Source of the DNA: Bacteroidales bacterium
Lineage (GTDB): Bacteria > Bacteroidota > Bacteroidia > Bacteroidales > JAFGXI01
Direction of reading: 5' to 3'
DNA length: 54,936 bases
Assembly: GCA_016936665.1 (NCBI GenBank)
Contig: JAFGXI010000024.1
Span: forward strand, 71,832 to 126,767
The first letter of the stretch is position 1. Each line of letters starts with the position of its first letter. The position numbers and the translations under genes are program-made. Of this stretch, positions 1-9,055 are shown piece after piece. A model generated the notes under the pieces. It was not told where the DNA came from. It searched no databases and worked only from the letters and a program-made list of their open reading frames with translations.

Positions 1-1366
1 CGGCTGCACCACTCATTACAGCAATTTGTGCTGTTGGCCAAGCAATCATTAAACGAGGATCGTAAGCTTTTCCACACATGGCATAGTTCCCCGCCCCATA
101 AGAATTTCCGACAACAATAGAAAATTTTGGAACAACAGAGTTAGCCATTGCATTAACCATTTTAGCTCCATCTTTTATAATGCCTTCGTTTTCCGATTTA
201 GACCCTACCATAAATCCGGTGACATCGTGCATAAAGATTAATGGAATTTTCTTTTGATTGCAATTCATTATAAAATGACTGGCTTTATCGGCAGAATCGG
301 TGTAAATAACCCCACCAAATTGCATCTCTTTTCGTCCGGATTTTACAACCTTACGTTGGTTAGCTACAATCCCTACCGACCAGCCATCAATACGAGCGTA
401 ACCACACACGATAGTTTTACCAAAGTCTTTTTTATATTCATCGAATTCAGAGTTATCTACAAGTCGATAAATAATTTCGTGCATATCGTATTGTTTATCG
501 CGTGTAGCAGGTATTATGCCGTATATTTCTTTCTCATTCATTTTAGGAGGGAAAGCCTCTTTTCTGTTGAAACAAGCTTGTTCCGCTTTGCCAATTTTAT
601 CGAGCAGGTTCTTAATAGTATCCAATGCTTCTTCGTCCGAATCCACTTTGTAGTCGATAACACCGGAAACTTCGGAATGGGTCGTGGCTCCACCCAATGT
701 TTCGTTATCGATGTTTTCCCCAATGGCCGATTTTACCAAGTATGATCCTGCTAAGAAAATCGTTCCGGTTTTATTTACAATTAAAGCTTCATCCGACATG
801 ATAGGCAGATAAGCGCCACCAGCCACACACGAGCCCATTACTGCAGAAATTTGGGTGATGCCCATAGCCGACATTTTTGCATTATTTCTGAAAATTCTAC
901 CGAAGTGTTCTTTGTCGGCAAAAATTTCATCTTGTAAAGGCAGAAAGATACCGGCACTATCTACCAAATAAATGATAGGAATGCGGTTTTCCATGGCAAT
1001 TTCTTGTGCTCTTAGATTTTTCTTTCCGGTAATAGGAAACCATGCTCCTGCTTTTACGGTGGCATCGTTGGCTACAATAACACATAAGCGTCCACTTACA
1101 TGACCGGTGCCTACAACAACGCCTCCCGATGGGCAACCACCATACTCCGGGTACATTCCATCGCCAACAAAACCTCCAATTTCAATAAAATCTTTTGGGT
1201 CGTCTAATAAATAATTAATGCGTTCTCTTGCAGATAGTTTCCCTTGGCTGTGTAGTTTTTCAATCTTCTTTTTGCCTCCGCCAAGTTTAATGATATCCAT
1301 TCGTTGTCTCAATTCGGATACCATGAGTTTCATGTTGTCTTCGTTTTTGTTATATTCTATGTTCAT
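1..1366 (-). CDS. Acyl-CoA carboxylase, carboxyltransferase (beta) subunit, MCC/PCC type; 3' end outside window
   Basis: Biotin-dependent acyl-CoA carboxylase beta subunit, which moves the carboxyl group from biotin to an acyl-CoA in the cytoplasm. About 455 codons are visible from the ATG at 1366; family members are usually 510-540 residues, so the C-terminus lies beyond the left edge. The early LGGGKKKIEKLH and SARERINYLLD stretches, YLVDSAGIFLPLQDE, HFGRIFRNNAKMSAMGI and VMGSCVAGGAYLPIMSDE are typical of the carboxyltransferase fold. The last two resemble methylcrotonoyl-CoA carboxylase beta more than propionyl-CoA carboxylase, but substrate cannot be settled from sequence alone. It is transcribed divergently from rpoD across a 228-bp gap in which I see no clear -7 element for it. 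Confidence 0.9.
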   Translation of the reverse strand, partial: MNIEYNKNEDNMKLMVSELRQRMDIIKLGGGKKKIEKLHSQGKLSARERINYLLDDPKDFIEIGGFVGDGMYPEYGGCPSGGVVVGTGHVSGRLCVIVANDATVKAGAWFPITGKKNLRAQEIAMENRIPIIYLVDSAGIFLPLQDEIFADKEHFGRIFRNNAKMSAMGITQISAVMGSCVAGGAYLPIMSDEALIVNKTGTIFLAGSYLVKSAIGENIDNETLGGATTHSEVSGVIDYKVDSDEEALDTIKNLLDKIGKAEQACFNRKEAFPPKMNEKEIYGIIPATRDKQYDMHEIIYRLVDNSEFDEYKKDFGKTIVCGYARIDGWSVGIVANQRKVVKSGRKEMQFGGVIYTDSADKASHFIMNCNQKKIPLIFMHDVTGFMVGSKSENEGIIKDGAKMVNAMANSVVPKFSIVVGNSYGAGNYAMCGKAYDPRLMIAWPTAQIAVMSGAA

Positions 1367-1594
1367 TGTAGGTTTATTTAAGATTCTAAATATATAAATT
1401 TATCATCTTTCCTGAAAATAATTTTTAGCCCTCTATGGCTAGAGCGCAGGGAATTATAAGAATAACAAGTTAAGTTCTTTTACATGTTGTACAGCAACCT
1501 TTTTTTTAATTGAAGCGTCTAGATTGAAACATTTGCACAAAATTTGGAGTAAAAAGGATAATGAATTGTAAATCAATATTTTAAACCGTATTTC

Positions 1595-2461
1595 ATGAGA
1601 CAACTTAAAATCACAAAACAGGTAACTAACAGAGATACCGCATCTTTGGACAAGTATCTACATGAAATTGCTAAAGTAGAGTTGATTACAGCAGAAGAAG
1701 AAGTCGATTTAGCCAGAAAAATAAAAGAAGGCGATGGTGTTGCCTTAGAACGATTGGTAAAGGCCAATTTGAGGTTTGTAGTTTCTGTAGCCAAGCAATA
1801 TCAAAATCAAGGATTAACCCTGCCGGATTTAATAAATGAAGGAAATGTAGGTCTTATAAAAGCTGCTGAGAGGTTTGATGAAACAAGGGGCTTTAAATTT
1901 ATTTCTTACGCTGTTTGGTGGATTAGACAATCAATTTTATCAGCTTTAGCCGAGCAAGCTCGTATTGTTAGATTACCGCTTAATAAAATCGGATCTATTA
2001 ATAAGATAAATAAAACTTTTTCCGAGTTAGAACAGAAATTGCAAAGAGTTCCGAGCGTTCAAGAAATTGCTGCTGCCCTAGAAATTAGTCCGCAAGATGT
2101 AAAAGATGCATTAAATAATACAACTCGACATCTTTCAATGGATGCGCCTATTGGCAATAGCGAAGACGAAAGTTCGATGTATGATGTATTACAATCATCG
2201 GACTTGCCAAAGCCCGACAATGCTTTAGCCGATGAATCGCTTAAAATTGAGATTGAGCGCGTCTTGTCTACAATAAGCCAAAGAGAAGGCGAAATTATTA
2301 AGAGGTATTATGGGCTTAATGGATATCACCAGCATACGCTTGAAGAGATAGGAATAGAACTAGATTTAACTCGTGAGCGTGTTCGTCAAATAAAAGAGAA
2401 AGCCTTACGTAGATTAAAGCAAACCAGTAAAAATAAATCGTTAAAAGCATATTTAGGTTAG
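1595..2461 (+). CDS. rpoD: Primary RNA polymerase sigma factor RpoD/SigA
   Basis: Housekeeping sigma factor of 288 residues. The short length, with region 1.1 missing, is normal for Bacteroidota. Region 1.2 lies at about residues 12-45, region 2 at about 50-115 (core-binding [17 protein letters not shown] and promoter-melting [15 protein letters not shown]), region 3 at about 120-200, and region 4 at about 220-280 with the helix-turn-helix [20 protein letters not shown]. It presumably reads the TAnnTTTG promoters listed elsewhere in this annotation. The gene ends in a strong terminator that it shares with the convergent lipase-like gene. Confidence 0.97.
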   Translation: MRQLKITKQVTNRDTASLDKYLHEIAKVELITAEEEVDLARKIKEGDGVALERLVKANLRFVVSVAKQYQNQGLTLPDLINEGNVGLIKAAERFDETRGFKFISYAVWWIRQSILSALAEQARIVRLPLNKIGSINKINKTFSELEQKLQRVPSVQEIAAALEISPQDVKDALNNTTRHLSMDAPIGNSEDESSMYDVLQSSDLPKPDNALADESLKIEIERVLSTISQREGEIIKRYYGLNGYHQHTLEEIGIELDLTRERVRQIKEKALRRLKQTSKNKSLKAYLG

Positions 2462-2465
2462 TACG

Positions 2466-2496
2466 AAAAAAGCAGCTCTTTGGGCTGCTTTTTTTA
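2466..2496. terminator. Bidirectional rho-independent terminator between rpoD and the lipase-like gene
   Basis: An A-tract and GCAGC are followed by a seven-base loop and then GCTGC with a T-tract. The arms pair over about 11 bp and have T-runs on both strands, so the hairpin can end transcription from both convergent genes. It overlaps the last bases of the minus-strand gene. Confidence 0.85.
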
Positions 2497-3567
2497 ATAT
2501 TGCTGTTCTATTAATTGGTAATAGTGTGCCGGTAAATGTTGCCAAAATAGCTTTAAGTTAATATTGTCTGTACTGCTTTCTATAGGTTGTAGAATGAGTT
2601 GAATCCCGACAGGGAAATAAGAAAAGTCTTTTCGATATTTTGGTGTTGTAAATGGACCAACTTTTTTCTTGATTTGTTTTTCCATTTTCTTCCCAAGAAT
2701 AGATCTGAATTTTTTTTGCGATTTTTTAATCGGTTTCTTCATACGCTTATAAATGCTGTTTACAACCATTCTTTTAAAAAGAGGAATTTTAAAATCGTTA
2801 CTTTCGATCGAAGCAAAAGGACTTATTGCTGTCATATTATTGGGCGATTGAACCGATAAAGGGACTTGTGGCACCCAATCGTCGGTGTTAATCAAACTGT
2901 ACGATGGATTTTTTAAGCTCGTGTAAGAAGCATAATCGAATGCGAAAAAACGATTTCCGGGCTTAGGTGGCGCAAAAGCATATACTTTAAAATGATTTTT
3001 TTTCGATAGTTTGTCGTCGGGTAAATATTCGAAAGCAGCTCTAAGTAAGTGAGCCAATGCTCCTCCTTGGCTATGCCCGGTAATGTATATATTGTAAACT
3101 CCTCTGTTGTTGACTTCTTTTACTTTTTCAAGAATATCGGCCATCATAAAACTTAAACCCATAGTCCATCCAATATGAACAGATGCGCGAGGGTCTTTTG
3201 CAAATTTGTAATCTACAACTTGACTGTCGGGTAAAACCAGTTGACCTTCAGCAGGAATCATTACGGCATAAAAGTTCTCCATCCAACTAATGGCATTTCG
3301 GGTTGTTCCGCGTAAATTAATTACTACAGCATCTTCTCCTTTTTCCCATAATTGCCAACGGTTATCCATTTTATATAATTTCGATTCGTATAGCAACTTA
3401 TAATCATCGTCGATATAAGTCGAATCAACGCCTTCAATTTTACCATTCAGCCAGTAATTGCATATGGCCACCAAATTTTTAGCTTCTTGCTTATCGAACG
3501 AAAGATCTAATTGAGCAAATGTTTTAACTGAGAGTATAAGGCTGAGGATTAAAAAGAATGATTTCAT
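2494..3567 (-). CDS. Secreted lipase-like alpha/beta hydrolase (class 3 lipase family)
   Basis: Probable exported esterase/lipase of about 357 residues. I place the start at the ATG at 3567, because the next 19 residues (MKSFFLILSLILSVKTFAQ) form a clean signal peptide. An upstream in-frame ATG at 3672 would overlap the preceding gene by about 100 bp and bury the signal. The nucleophile elbow is YITGHSQGGALAHLL, followed by FAPPKPGN and NTDDWVPQVP, which fits the lipase_3 layout with Asp and His further on. The C-terminal third is Lys-rich. The gene starts 7 bp after the FAD/Fe-S oxidase and is likely cotranscribed. The natural substrate is unknown. Confidence 0.8.
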   Translation of the reverse strand: MKSFFLILSLILSVKTFAQLDLSFDKQEAKNLVAICNYWLNGKIEGVDSTYIDDDYKLLYESKLYKMDNRWQLWEKGEDAVVINLRGTTRNAISWMENFYAVMIPAEGQLVLPDSQVVDYKFAKDPRASVHIGWTMGLSFMMADILEKVKEVNNRGVYNIYITGHSQGGALAHLLRAAFEYLPDDKLSKKNHFKVYAFAPPKPGNRFFAFDYASYTSLKNPSYSLINTDDWVPQVPLSVQSPNNMTAISPFASIESNDFKIPLFKRMVVNSIYKRMKKPIKKSQKKFRSILGKKMEKQIKKKVGPFTTPKYRKDFSYFPVGIQLILQPIESSTDNINLKLFWQHLPAHYYQLIEQQY

Positions 3568-3574
3568 TAGATAT

Positions 3575-6496
3575 TTATTTAAGTGCTTGATACAAAATGC
3601 TAATTGGGTGCAAGGCTTCTCTTTTAGTTCCGTCTTTAATTTGATGACGGCAACTCGTGCCATTCGCTGCAATAACTGTTTTTAAGTCTGTTTTACGAAT
3701 AGATGGGAAAAGAATCAATTCTCCAATTTTCATCGAGAGTTCGTAATGTTCTTTTTCGTAACCGAACGAACCAGCCATACCACAACAACCCGAAGGTATT
3801 TCTTCGACTTGATAGTTTAAGGGAAAGGATAATATTTGTTTAGTTGCTTCGGTCGATGCAACGGCTTTTTGCTGGCAATGTCCATGTAATTTGATGCTCA
3901 AAGCGGCTTCTGTGAATTGTTCCTGTTTAATATTTCCCTTTTTAATTTCTTGAGCCAAAAATTCGTCAATCAATAAAGCGTTCGTTGCTAATTGTTGTGC
4001 TGCTTGTTTAATATTTCCCCCAACTAATTCAGGATATTCATCTCTAAAACTTAATATGGCAGAAGGTTCGATGCCTAAAAGTGGCGTTTGTTCGTTTATT
4101 TTATCTTTTAGTAATTCTACGTTGCGAATAGCTAATGATTGGGCTTTTCTTAATAATCCTTTCGATAAATATGTACGACCACTTTCGACGTGTTGAGGAA
4201 CAATAACCTTATAACCCAATCTATTCAGTAAGCGAATAGCAGTAATTCCAATGTCCGAATCGTTAAAATTAGTGAACTCATCATTGAATAAATAAACAGT
4301 GCCTAAGCGACCTTCGTTTTGTTGCAATTTAAAAATGTATTTTTCTAAACTTTGCTTAGCAAGTAATGGCATTGTTCTATGAGTAGAAAAACCTATGCTT
4401 TTCTGAATGATGATGCGCGATAATGGAAAAGACAAAAAGAAGTTGGTAAGACTTTTAAAACGCATACCAAAAGCATTTATTTTCGCAATATTTGCAATCA
4501 GTTTCGAACGTAGTGGAACGCCATGTATATCGTAATAATGTTGTAGAAACTCTGCTTTTAGTTTGGTTACATCAACATTTGAAGGGCATTCCGATTTACA
4601 GGCTTTACAAGATAAGCACAAGTCCATTACATCGTAAATTTCTTGGTGGTCGAAGGCTTGCGCTTTTTTTGAACGTGTTAAAAACTCGCGTAAAGTATTG
4701 GCTCTAGCTCTTGTTGTCTGGCTCTCGTTTTTGCTGGCTTGGTACGATGGGCACATAGTGCCTCCCATGAGGTGCGATTTTCTGCAGTCGCCGGAACCGT
4801 TACATTTTTCAGCAGCTTCGAGCCAACCTCCATCTTTAGAAAAATCAAAAATCGTTTCGAACGTTTTTTTTGGTTGGTCTGGTTCATACCTTAAAAATGC
4901 GTTCATAGGAGGTGTGTTAACAATCTTGCCAGGATTGAAAATTCCATTTGGATCCCAAGTCTGCTTAATGTCTTTAAACATTTGGTATACACGATCGCCC
5001 ATCATTAAAGGTATAAACTCACCTCTCAATCGTCCGTCGCCATGCTCTCCACTTAGCGAGCCATTATATTTTTTAACCAATTTTGCAACATCCAAAGCAA
5101 TCGTTCTGAAAAGCTCTTGGTCTTTTTTTAGTTTTAAGTTTAAAACAGGTCGCAGGTGAATCTCTCCTGTAGCAATGTGGGCGTAGTAAACACAAGAGAG
5201 CTTGTGTTTTTCGAGAAGTGCTTCAAAATCGTTAATGTAGTCTTCGAGGTGCTCAGGTAATATTGCCGTGTCTTCAATTACAGGAACAGGTTTTGCATCG
5301 CCTTTCATATTCGAAAGAAGTCCTAAGCCTGCTTTTCTAACCTCCCAGACTTTCGAAATATCTTTGCCTGTAATTAACGGAAAGTGATATCCTAAATAAG
5401 CTTCTCGCATGGCATTTTCCATGTTCTTGGCAACTTCTTCAATTTCTTCTCGCGAATTTTTGTCGAATTCCACCATCAGCATAGCCCCGGGATCGCCTTG
5501 AATAAAGAATCTGTTTTTTTGCTGTGTGATGTTTTCTTTAGATAAGTCCATGATGACTTTATCCATGAGCTCAATGGCACAAGGATTAAATTGAAGCGCA
5601 ATTAAATTGGCACGAATAGCTTCGGAAACACTATTTAAGTGAACACAAACTAAGCCTTTTACAGGAGGCGGAAAATGAGTTAATCGTACTTTCAGTTCAG
5701 TTATAAATACTAGTGTGCCTTCTGAGCCTGCAATTAATTTTGAAAAATTGAAAGGAATTGGAGTATCTTCAAAAGGCTCCGATTCTAACAATAAATCGAT
5801 AGCATAACCGGTGTTTCTTCTTTTGTTTCTGATGTCCGGAAATTGCGATCGTATTTCTTGCTGGTTGTCTTTGTCGGACAATAAGTTATCGATATGCTGA
5901 TATATTTTATTTTCTAATCGAATACCTTTGGTTTTCTTTTTAAAATCTTCTAAGAATATAGGTTTGAAATGAACTTCGGAAGCATCGGATAGAAACCCCT
6001 TTACCTCTAAAGTGTGTTCTCTGGTGCTACCATAAACTAACGAATGGGCACCACATGAATTATTACCAACCATGCCCCCAATATTGCAACGGTTAGATGT
6101 GGAGGTTTCCGGAGAGAAAAATAAACCTTTATCTTTTAAAAATAAGTTTAGTTCATCTCTAACAACTCCGGGTTCTATAATAGCATAACCTTTTTCTTCA
6201 TTAATTTCTATAATTCTTGTAAAGTATTTCGACATGTCGACAATTACACCACTGCCAACCACTTGACCAGCCAGAGAAGTGCCGGCTGCCCTTGGAATCA
6301 ATGCTGTTTTTGTTGAGTTGGCCCACAGAATTATTGCTTTTAAATCTTCTTTATCTTTTGGGTACATTACTGCTTGAGGCATTTCTCTGTATGCCGAAGC
6401 GTCTGTAGCATAAATTACCAAGTGCTGAAGATCGGTGAAGATATCTCCTTTTATATTGATATGATTAAGCTTTTCTTCAAGCTTATTTGTTTCCAT
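3575..6496 (-). CDS. FAD-linked oxidase fused to Fe-S (CCG-domain) reductase; D-2-hydroxyacid dehydrogenase type
   Basis: A 973-residue two-part flavoprotein like the YdiJ/D-lactate dehydrogenase fusions, which oxidise a D-2-hydroxyacid and pass electrons through Fe-S clusters. The N-terminal FAD_binding_4 domain (about residues 20-210) shows PRAAGTSLAGQVVGSGVIVD and NNSCGAHSLVYGSTREH. The FAD-oxidase C domain follows to about 545, with GEHGDGRLRGEFIP. Cysteine motifs lie near residue 565 (CNGSGDCRKS ... MCPSYQ) and near 625 (CLSCKACKSECP). A CCG-type motif (SGCCGMAGSFGYEKEHYE) near residue 900 is typical of heterodisulfide-reductase-like subunits. Substrate is inferred only (lactate, 2-hydroxyglutarate or glycolate are possible). 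A perfect TAGCTTTG -7 element lies 20 bp upstream. Confidence 0.9.
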   Translation of the reverse strand: METNKLEEKLNHINIKGDIFTDLQHLVIYATDASAYREMPQAVMYPKDKEDLKAIILWANSTKTALIPRAAGTSLAGQVVGSGVIVDMSKYFTRIIEINEEKGYAIIEPGVVRDELNLFLKDKGLFFSPETSTSNRCNIGGMVGNNSCGAHSLVYGSTREHTLEVKGFLSDASEVHFKPIFLEDFKKKTKGIRLENKIYQHIDNLLSDKDNQQEIRSQFPDIRNKRRNTGYAIDLLLESEPFEDTPIPFNFSKLIAGSEGTLVFITELKVRLTHFPPPVKGLVCVHLNSVSEAIRANLIALQFNPCAIELMDKVIMDLSKENITQQKNRFFIQGDPGAMLMVEFDKNSREEIEEVAKNMENAMREAYLGYHFPLITGKDISKVWEVRKAGLGLLSNMKGDAKPVPVIEDTAILPEHLEDYINDFEALLEKHKLSCVYYAHIATGEIHLRPVLNLKLKKDQELFRTIALDVAKLVKKYNGSLSGEHGDGRLRGEFIPLMMGDRVYQMFKDIKQTWDPNGIFNPGKIVNTPPMNAFLRYEPDQPKKTFETIFDFSKDGGWLEAAEKCNGSGDCRKSHLMGGTMCPSYQASKNESQTTRARANTLREFLTRSKKAQAFDHQEIYDVMDLCLSCKACKSECPSNVDVTKLKAEFLQHYYDIHGVPLRSKLIANIAKINAFGMRFKSLTNFFLSFPLSRIIIQKSIGFSTHRTMPLLAKQSLEKYIFKLQQNEGRLGTVYLFNDEFTNFNDSDIGITAIRLLNRLGYKVIVPQHVESGRTYLSKGLLRKAQSLAIRNVELLKDKINEQTPLLGIEPSAILSFRDEYPELVGGNIKQAAQQLATNALLIDEFLAQEIKKGNIKQEQFTEAALSIKLHGHCQQKAVASTEATKQILSFPLNYQVEEIPSGCCGMAGSFGYEKEHYELSMKIGELILFPSIRKTDLKTVIAANGTSCRHQIKDGTKREALHPISILYQALK

Positions 6497-6516
6497 ATTT
6501 TAATATTTATCTGAGA

Positions 6517-6524
6517 CAAAGCTA
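6517..6524 (-). promoter_or_regulatory. -7 promoter element of the FAD/Fe-S oxidase gene
   Basis: Reads TAGCTTTG on the minus strand, matching the Bacteroidota -7 consensus TAnnTTTG, about 20 bp ahead of the ATG. No clear TTTG -33 partner is seen. Confidence 0.5.
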
Positions 6525-6644
6525 AAAAGTTTGTTTTAAAATTCTCAGATTTTAAATACTTAGTTTAAATAGTTATAATCAATTGGAGCTATTAAATACT
6601 TTTATGATTTGTTTTAATTATCTTCGCGATATAAATGTATTTTA

Positions 6645-7376
6645 ATGACTGACAGCGTAGTAATAATACCCACTTATAACGAAAAAGAGAATATTGAAAA
6701 CATTATTCGCACGGTGTTTTCTTTCGAAAGGCCATTTCATATTTTAATTGTAGAAGATAATTCTCCTGATGGAACGGCACAGATTGTAAAACGTTTGCAA
6801 GAAGAATTTAAAGATGAATTACACATTTTAGAAAGAAAAGGTAAATTGGGTTTAGGAACGGCTTATATTGCCGGTTTCAAATGGGCTTTGCAAAAACACT
6901 ACGAATACATTTTTGAAATGGATGCCGACTTTTCTCATCCTCCCGAAAAATTGAACGATTTATATCAAGCTTGTTCAAAAGAAGGTGCAGATATGGCTAT
7001 TGGTTCTAGGTACAAATCTGGTGTAAATGTTGTAAACTGGCCAATGGGAAGGGTTTTAATGTCTTATTACGCTTCAGCATATGTTCGACTTATTACGGGC
7101 ATGCCGATAAGAGACACCACAGCCGGCTTTGCTTGCTATACAAAGAAAGTACTTCAAACAATAGATTTAGATGCTGTTAGGATGGTAGGTTATGCTTTCC
7201 AAATAGAAATGAAATTTACGACTTGGAAGTTCGGTTTCAAAATAGAAGAAATTCCAATTGTATTTACAGATAGAAAATTAGGATCGTCCAAAATGTCTGG
7301 AGGAATCTTCTCTGAGGCTGTTTTGGGTGTGATTAAAATGAAAGTTAAGTCCTTGTTTAAATCGTATAAAAATTAA
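6645..7376 (+). CDS. Polyprenol-phosphate mannose synthase-like GT2 glycosyltransferase
   Basis: A cytoplasmic GT2 enzyme of 243 residues in the dolichol-phosphate mannose synthase (DPM1) family, which transfers a sugar from a nucleotide donor to polyprenyl phosphate. It opens with VIIPTYNEKENIENII and carries the donor/metal motif EMDADFSHPPE near residue 100, IGSRYKSG, and RDTTAGFACYTKKV. There are no C-terminal membrane spans, so it is the soluble single-domain form. The lipid-linked sugar it makes is the expected donor for the ArnT/PMT-like glycosyltransferase encoded just downstream. Mannose as the sugar is by family analogy. Confidence 0.88.
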   Translation: MTDSVVIIPTYNEKENIENIIRTVFSFERPFHILIVEDNSPDGTAQIVKRLQEEFKDELHILERKGKLGLGTAYIAGFKWALQKHYEYIFEMDADFSHPPEKLNDLYQACSKEGADMAIGSRYKSGVNVVNWPMGRVLMSYYASAYVRLITGMPIRDTTAGFACYTKKVLQTIDLDAVRMVGYAFQIEMKFTTWKFGFKIEEIPIVFTDRKLGSSKMSGGIFSEAVLGVIKMKVKSLFKSYKN

Positions 7377-7667
7377 ATGGATGCCGTTTTTATTACATTT
7401 GGAGAGGCATATTTTTATGATTTAGTAGTAAAATCTTCGTCAATTTATTTAATAAAAGATGAACTAAAATTAAATGCTATTGCTATACCAATTATTAATT
7501 TTTTTAAAAAAAATAGCTACTCTACAAGCTATAAAAATAAGATTATTTCAGAGTATTCTATAGTTATTCAAAAACAAACAAATTTCTATTTATCGCAATT
7601 TCGTGCGATTAAATACACTACTTTATGGAACTTCAATACTAATTACATTCCTAATTTTGCAGTATGA
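7377..7667 (+). CDS. Uncertain 96-codon ORF packed between two glycosyltransferase genes
   Basis: I do not recognise this product. The ATG directly follows the TAA of the DPM1-like gene, and the TGA overlaps the next ATG in an ATGA arrangement. That packing looks operon-like. However, the translation is AT-driven (Asn, Ile, Lys, Tyr and Phe rich) with no recognisable motif or convincing membrane span. A perfect -7 element for the next gene also lies inside its last codons. It may be a real small protein, a decayed gene, or simply an open intergenic spacer. Confidence 0.3.
   Translation: MDAVFITFGEAYFYDLVVKSSSIYLIKDELKLNAIAIPIINFFKKNSYSTSYKNKIISEYSIVIQKQTNFYLSQFRAIKYTTLWNFNTNYIPNFAV
7652..7659 (+). 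promoter_or_regulatory. -7 promoter element just before the ArnT/PMT-like gene
   Basis: TAATTTTG followed by CAGT and then the ATG at 7664. The element ends four bases before the start codon, so a transcript from it would be essentially leaderless. No clear -33 element. Confidence 0.45.
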
Positions 7668-8965
7668 AGTCTTGGCCTTTATTCTTGATAGTATTATCAT
7701 TGTTTTTAATAGCTGTATCTCCTGATTTATGGTCCGACGGAATGTTTCTAGACGGTGTAACATACGCTGATGTCGCTTTAAATATTTCTGAAAAAAATGG
7801 AAGCATCTGGGATTTACATTATTCAAGTACACTATTTCCTCAGTTTAATGAGCATCCACCTTTGGGAATGTATTTGTTAAGTCTTTTTTATAAGGTCTTA
7901 GGAGAAAGCATTATAGTAGAACGTATTTTTTCGTTTTTCACAATAATTACTTCATCACTTATACTTCAACTTATATGGACTAAAATTGCTATAAAAAAAT
8001 ATCATAACTTAGGTTTTATACCAATTTTCTTATTTCTTACAGTGCCTGTAGTGATGTGGGCAACAAAAAATAATATGCTAGAGAATACTATGATGGTTTT
8101 TACTAACTTCTCTTTGTTAATGATGGTAAAAAGCGTTGAACAGCCTTTGAAAAAGAGTATAATTAGTATTTGTATAGCCTCTTTTACTTTAATGTTGGCT
8201 TTTCTTACAAAGGGTCCAACATCTTTGTACTTGCTTTCGTTTTTTTTCTGGTTTGGATTATTTAATGACAAAACATTAGTAAAGCGTTTTATATTTCGAG
8301 ATACATTTTTACTATTGAGTTTTCTTGTGTTAAGTTTTGCTTTGTTATTTTTATTTATACCCGAAGCATATGAAAGTTTTCAGAGGTATATTAATAAACA
8401 AGTTGTAGGCTCATTAGAGAATGTTGTCACTGTTGATACAAGATTTTTTATTGTTAAAAGGTTCTTTAGTGAGCTTATCCCGATGCTTATAATTCTTGTT
8501 TTAGTCCTGATTTTTAATAGAAAAAACATAAAAAATATTTCCAAAAAATGGGTATTTATACTTTTGGCATTGTCTTTTTCAGGAATACTACCAATAATGA
8601 TTAGTATGAAACAAAGTGGGTTTTATATTTTAACAGTATATCCAATTGTTGCAATAGCAATTGCTCTGATAATTACACCATCTATTAGCCCATTTTTTGA
8701 AAAGCTAGGAAGTAATAAAAAAATTATTACATCAGTGGCAATAATTCTATTTATAGGAGCATTGATCTTTTCAAACTATCAAACTAATAAAATTGGAAAA
8801 GACAAAGAAATGTTAACAGATATTTATAAGATTATTAATTTTTTAGATAATCAGAAAACTATTGGAGTTAGTAAAAGCTTATCCAGTAATTGGGCTGCGC
8901 ACGCCTATTTTTATAGATTAAAACGTGTTTCGCTAGATGCAAATAATGAAAATGATTTTTTTTAA
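7664..8965 (+). CDS. ArnT/PMT-like integral membrane glycosyltransferase, possibly frameshifted at its C-terminus
   Basis: A 433-residue multi-span membrane protein of the GT-C fold, which uses polyprenyl-phosphate-linked sugars on the periplasmic side. The first helix is followed by a loop with DGVTYADVALNI and then FNEHPPLGMYLL, the acidic and HPP motifs expected in ArnT/PMT-like enzymes. About ten more hydrophobic segments follow. It pairs logically with the DPM1-like synthase upstream. The ORF stops just after a run of eight T at 8956-8963. A -1 slip there would continue for 30 further codons to a stop at 9052-9054, one base before the dihydroorotase ATG (see findings). Acceptor unknown. 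Confidence 0.75.
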   Translation: MKSWPLFLIVLSLFLIAVSPDLWSDGMFLDGVTYADVALNISEKNGSIWDLHYSSTLFPQFNEHPPLGMYLLSLFYKVLGESIIVERIFSFFTIITSSLILQLIWTKIAIKKYHNLGFIPIFLFLTVPVVMWATKNNMLENTMMVFTNFSLLMMVKSVEQPLKKSIISICIASFTLMLAFLTKGPTSLYLLSFFFWFGLFNDKTLVKRFIFRDTFLLLSFLVLSFALLFLFIPEAYESFQRYINKQVVGSLENVVTVDTRFFIVKRFFSELIPMLIILVLVLIFNRKNIKNISKKWVFILLALSFSGILPIMISMKQSGFYILTVYPIVAIAIALIITPSISPFFEKLGSNKKIITSVAIILFIGALIFSNYQTNKIGKDKEMLTDIYKIINFLDNQKTIGVSKSLSSNWAAHAYFYRLKRVSLDANNENDFF

Positions 8966-9055
8966 CTCTGAAAAACGAAACAAATCCTGACCAACAGTAT
9001 AAACATATTAGTAAAGATTTAAATTACTTTAATTTATATCAAAAAATTAAATAAA

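Noticed and set aside
254..745. 163-codon plus-strand ORF
   Set aside because: It is antisense to the acyl-CoA carboxylase gene, whose minus-strand reading is strongly conserved.
3568..3672. 35-residue N-terminal extension of the lipase-like protein
   Set aside because: It would overlap the upstream gene by about 100 bp and place residues before a clear signal peptide.
4698..5159. 153-codon plus-strand ORF inside the FAD/Fe-S oxidase
   Set aside because: A shadow ORF opposite conserved flavoprotein and Fe-S motifs; its own translation has no recognisable features.
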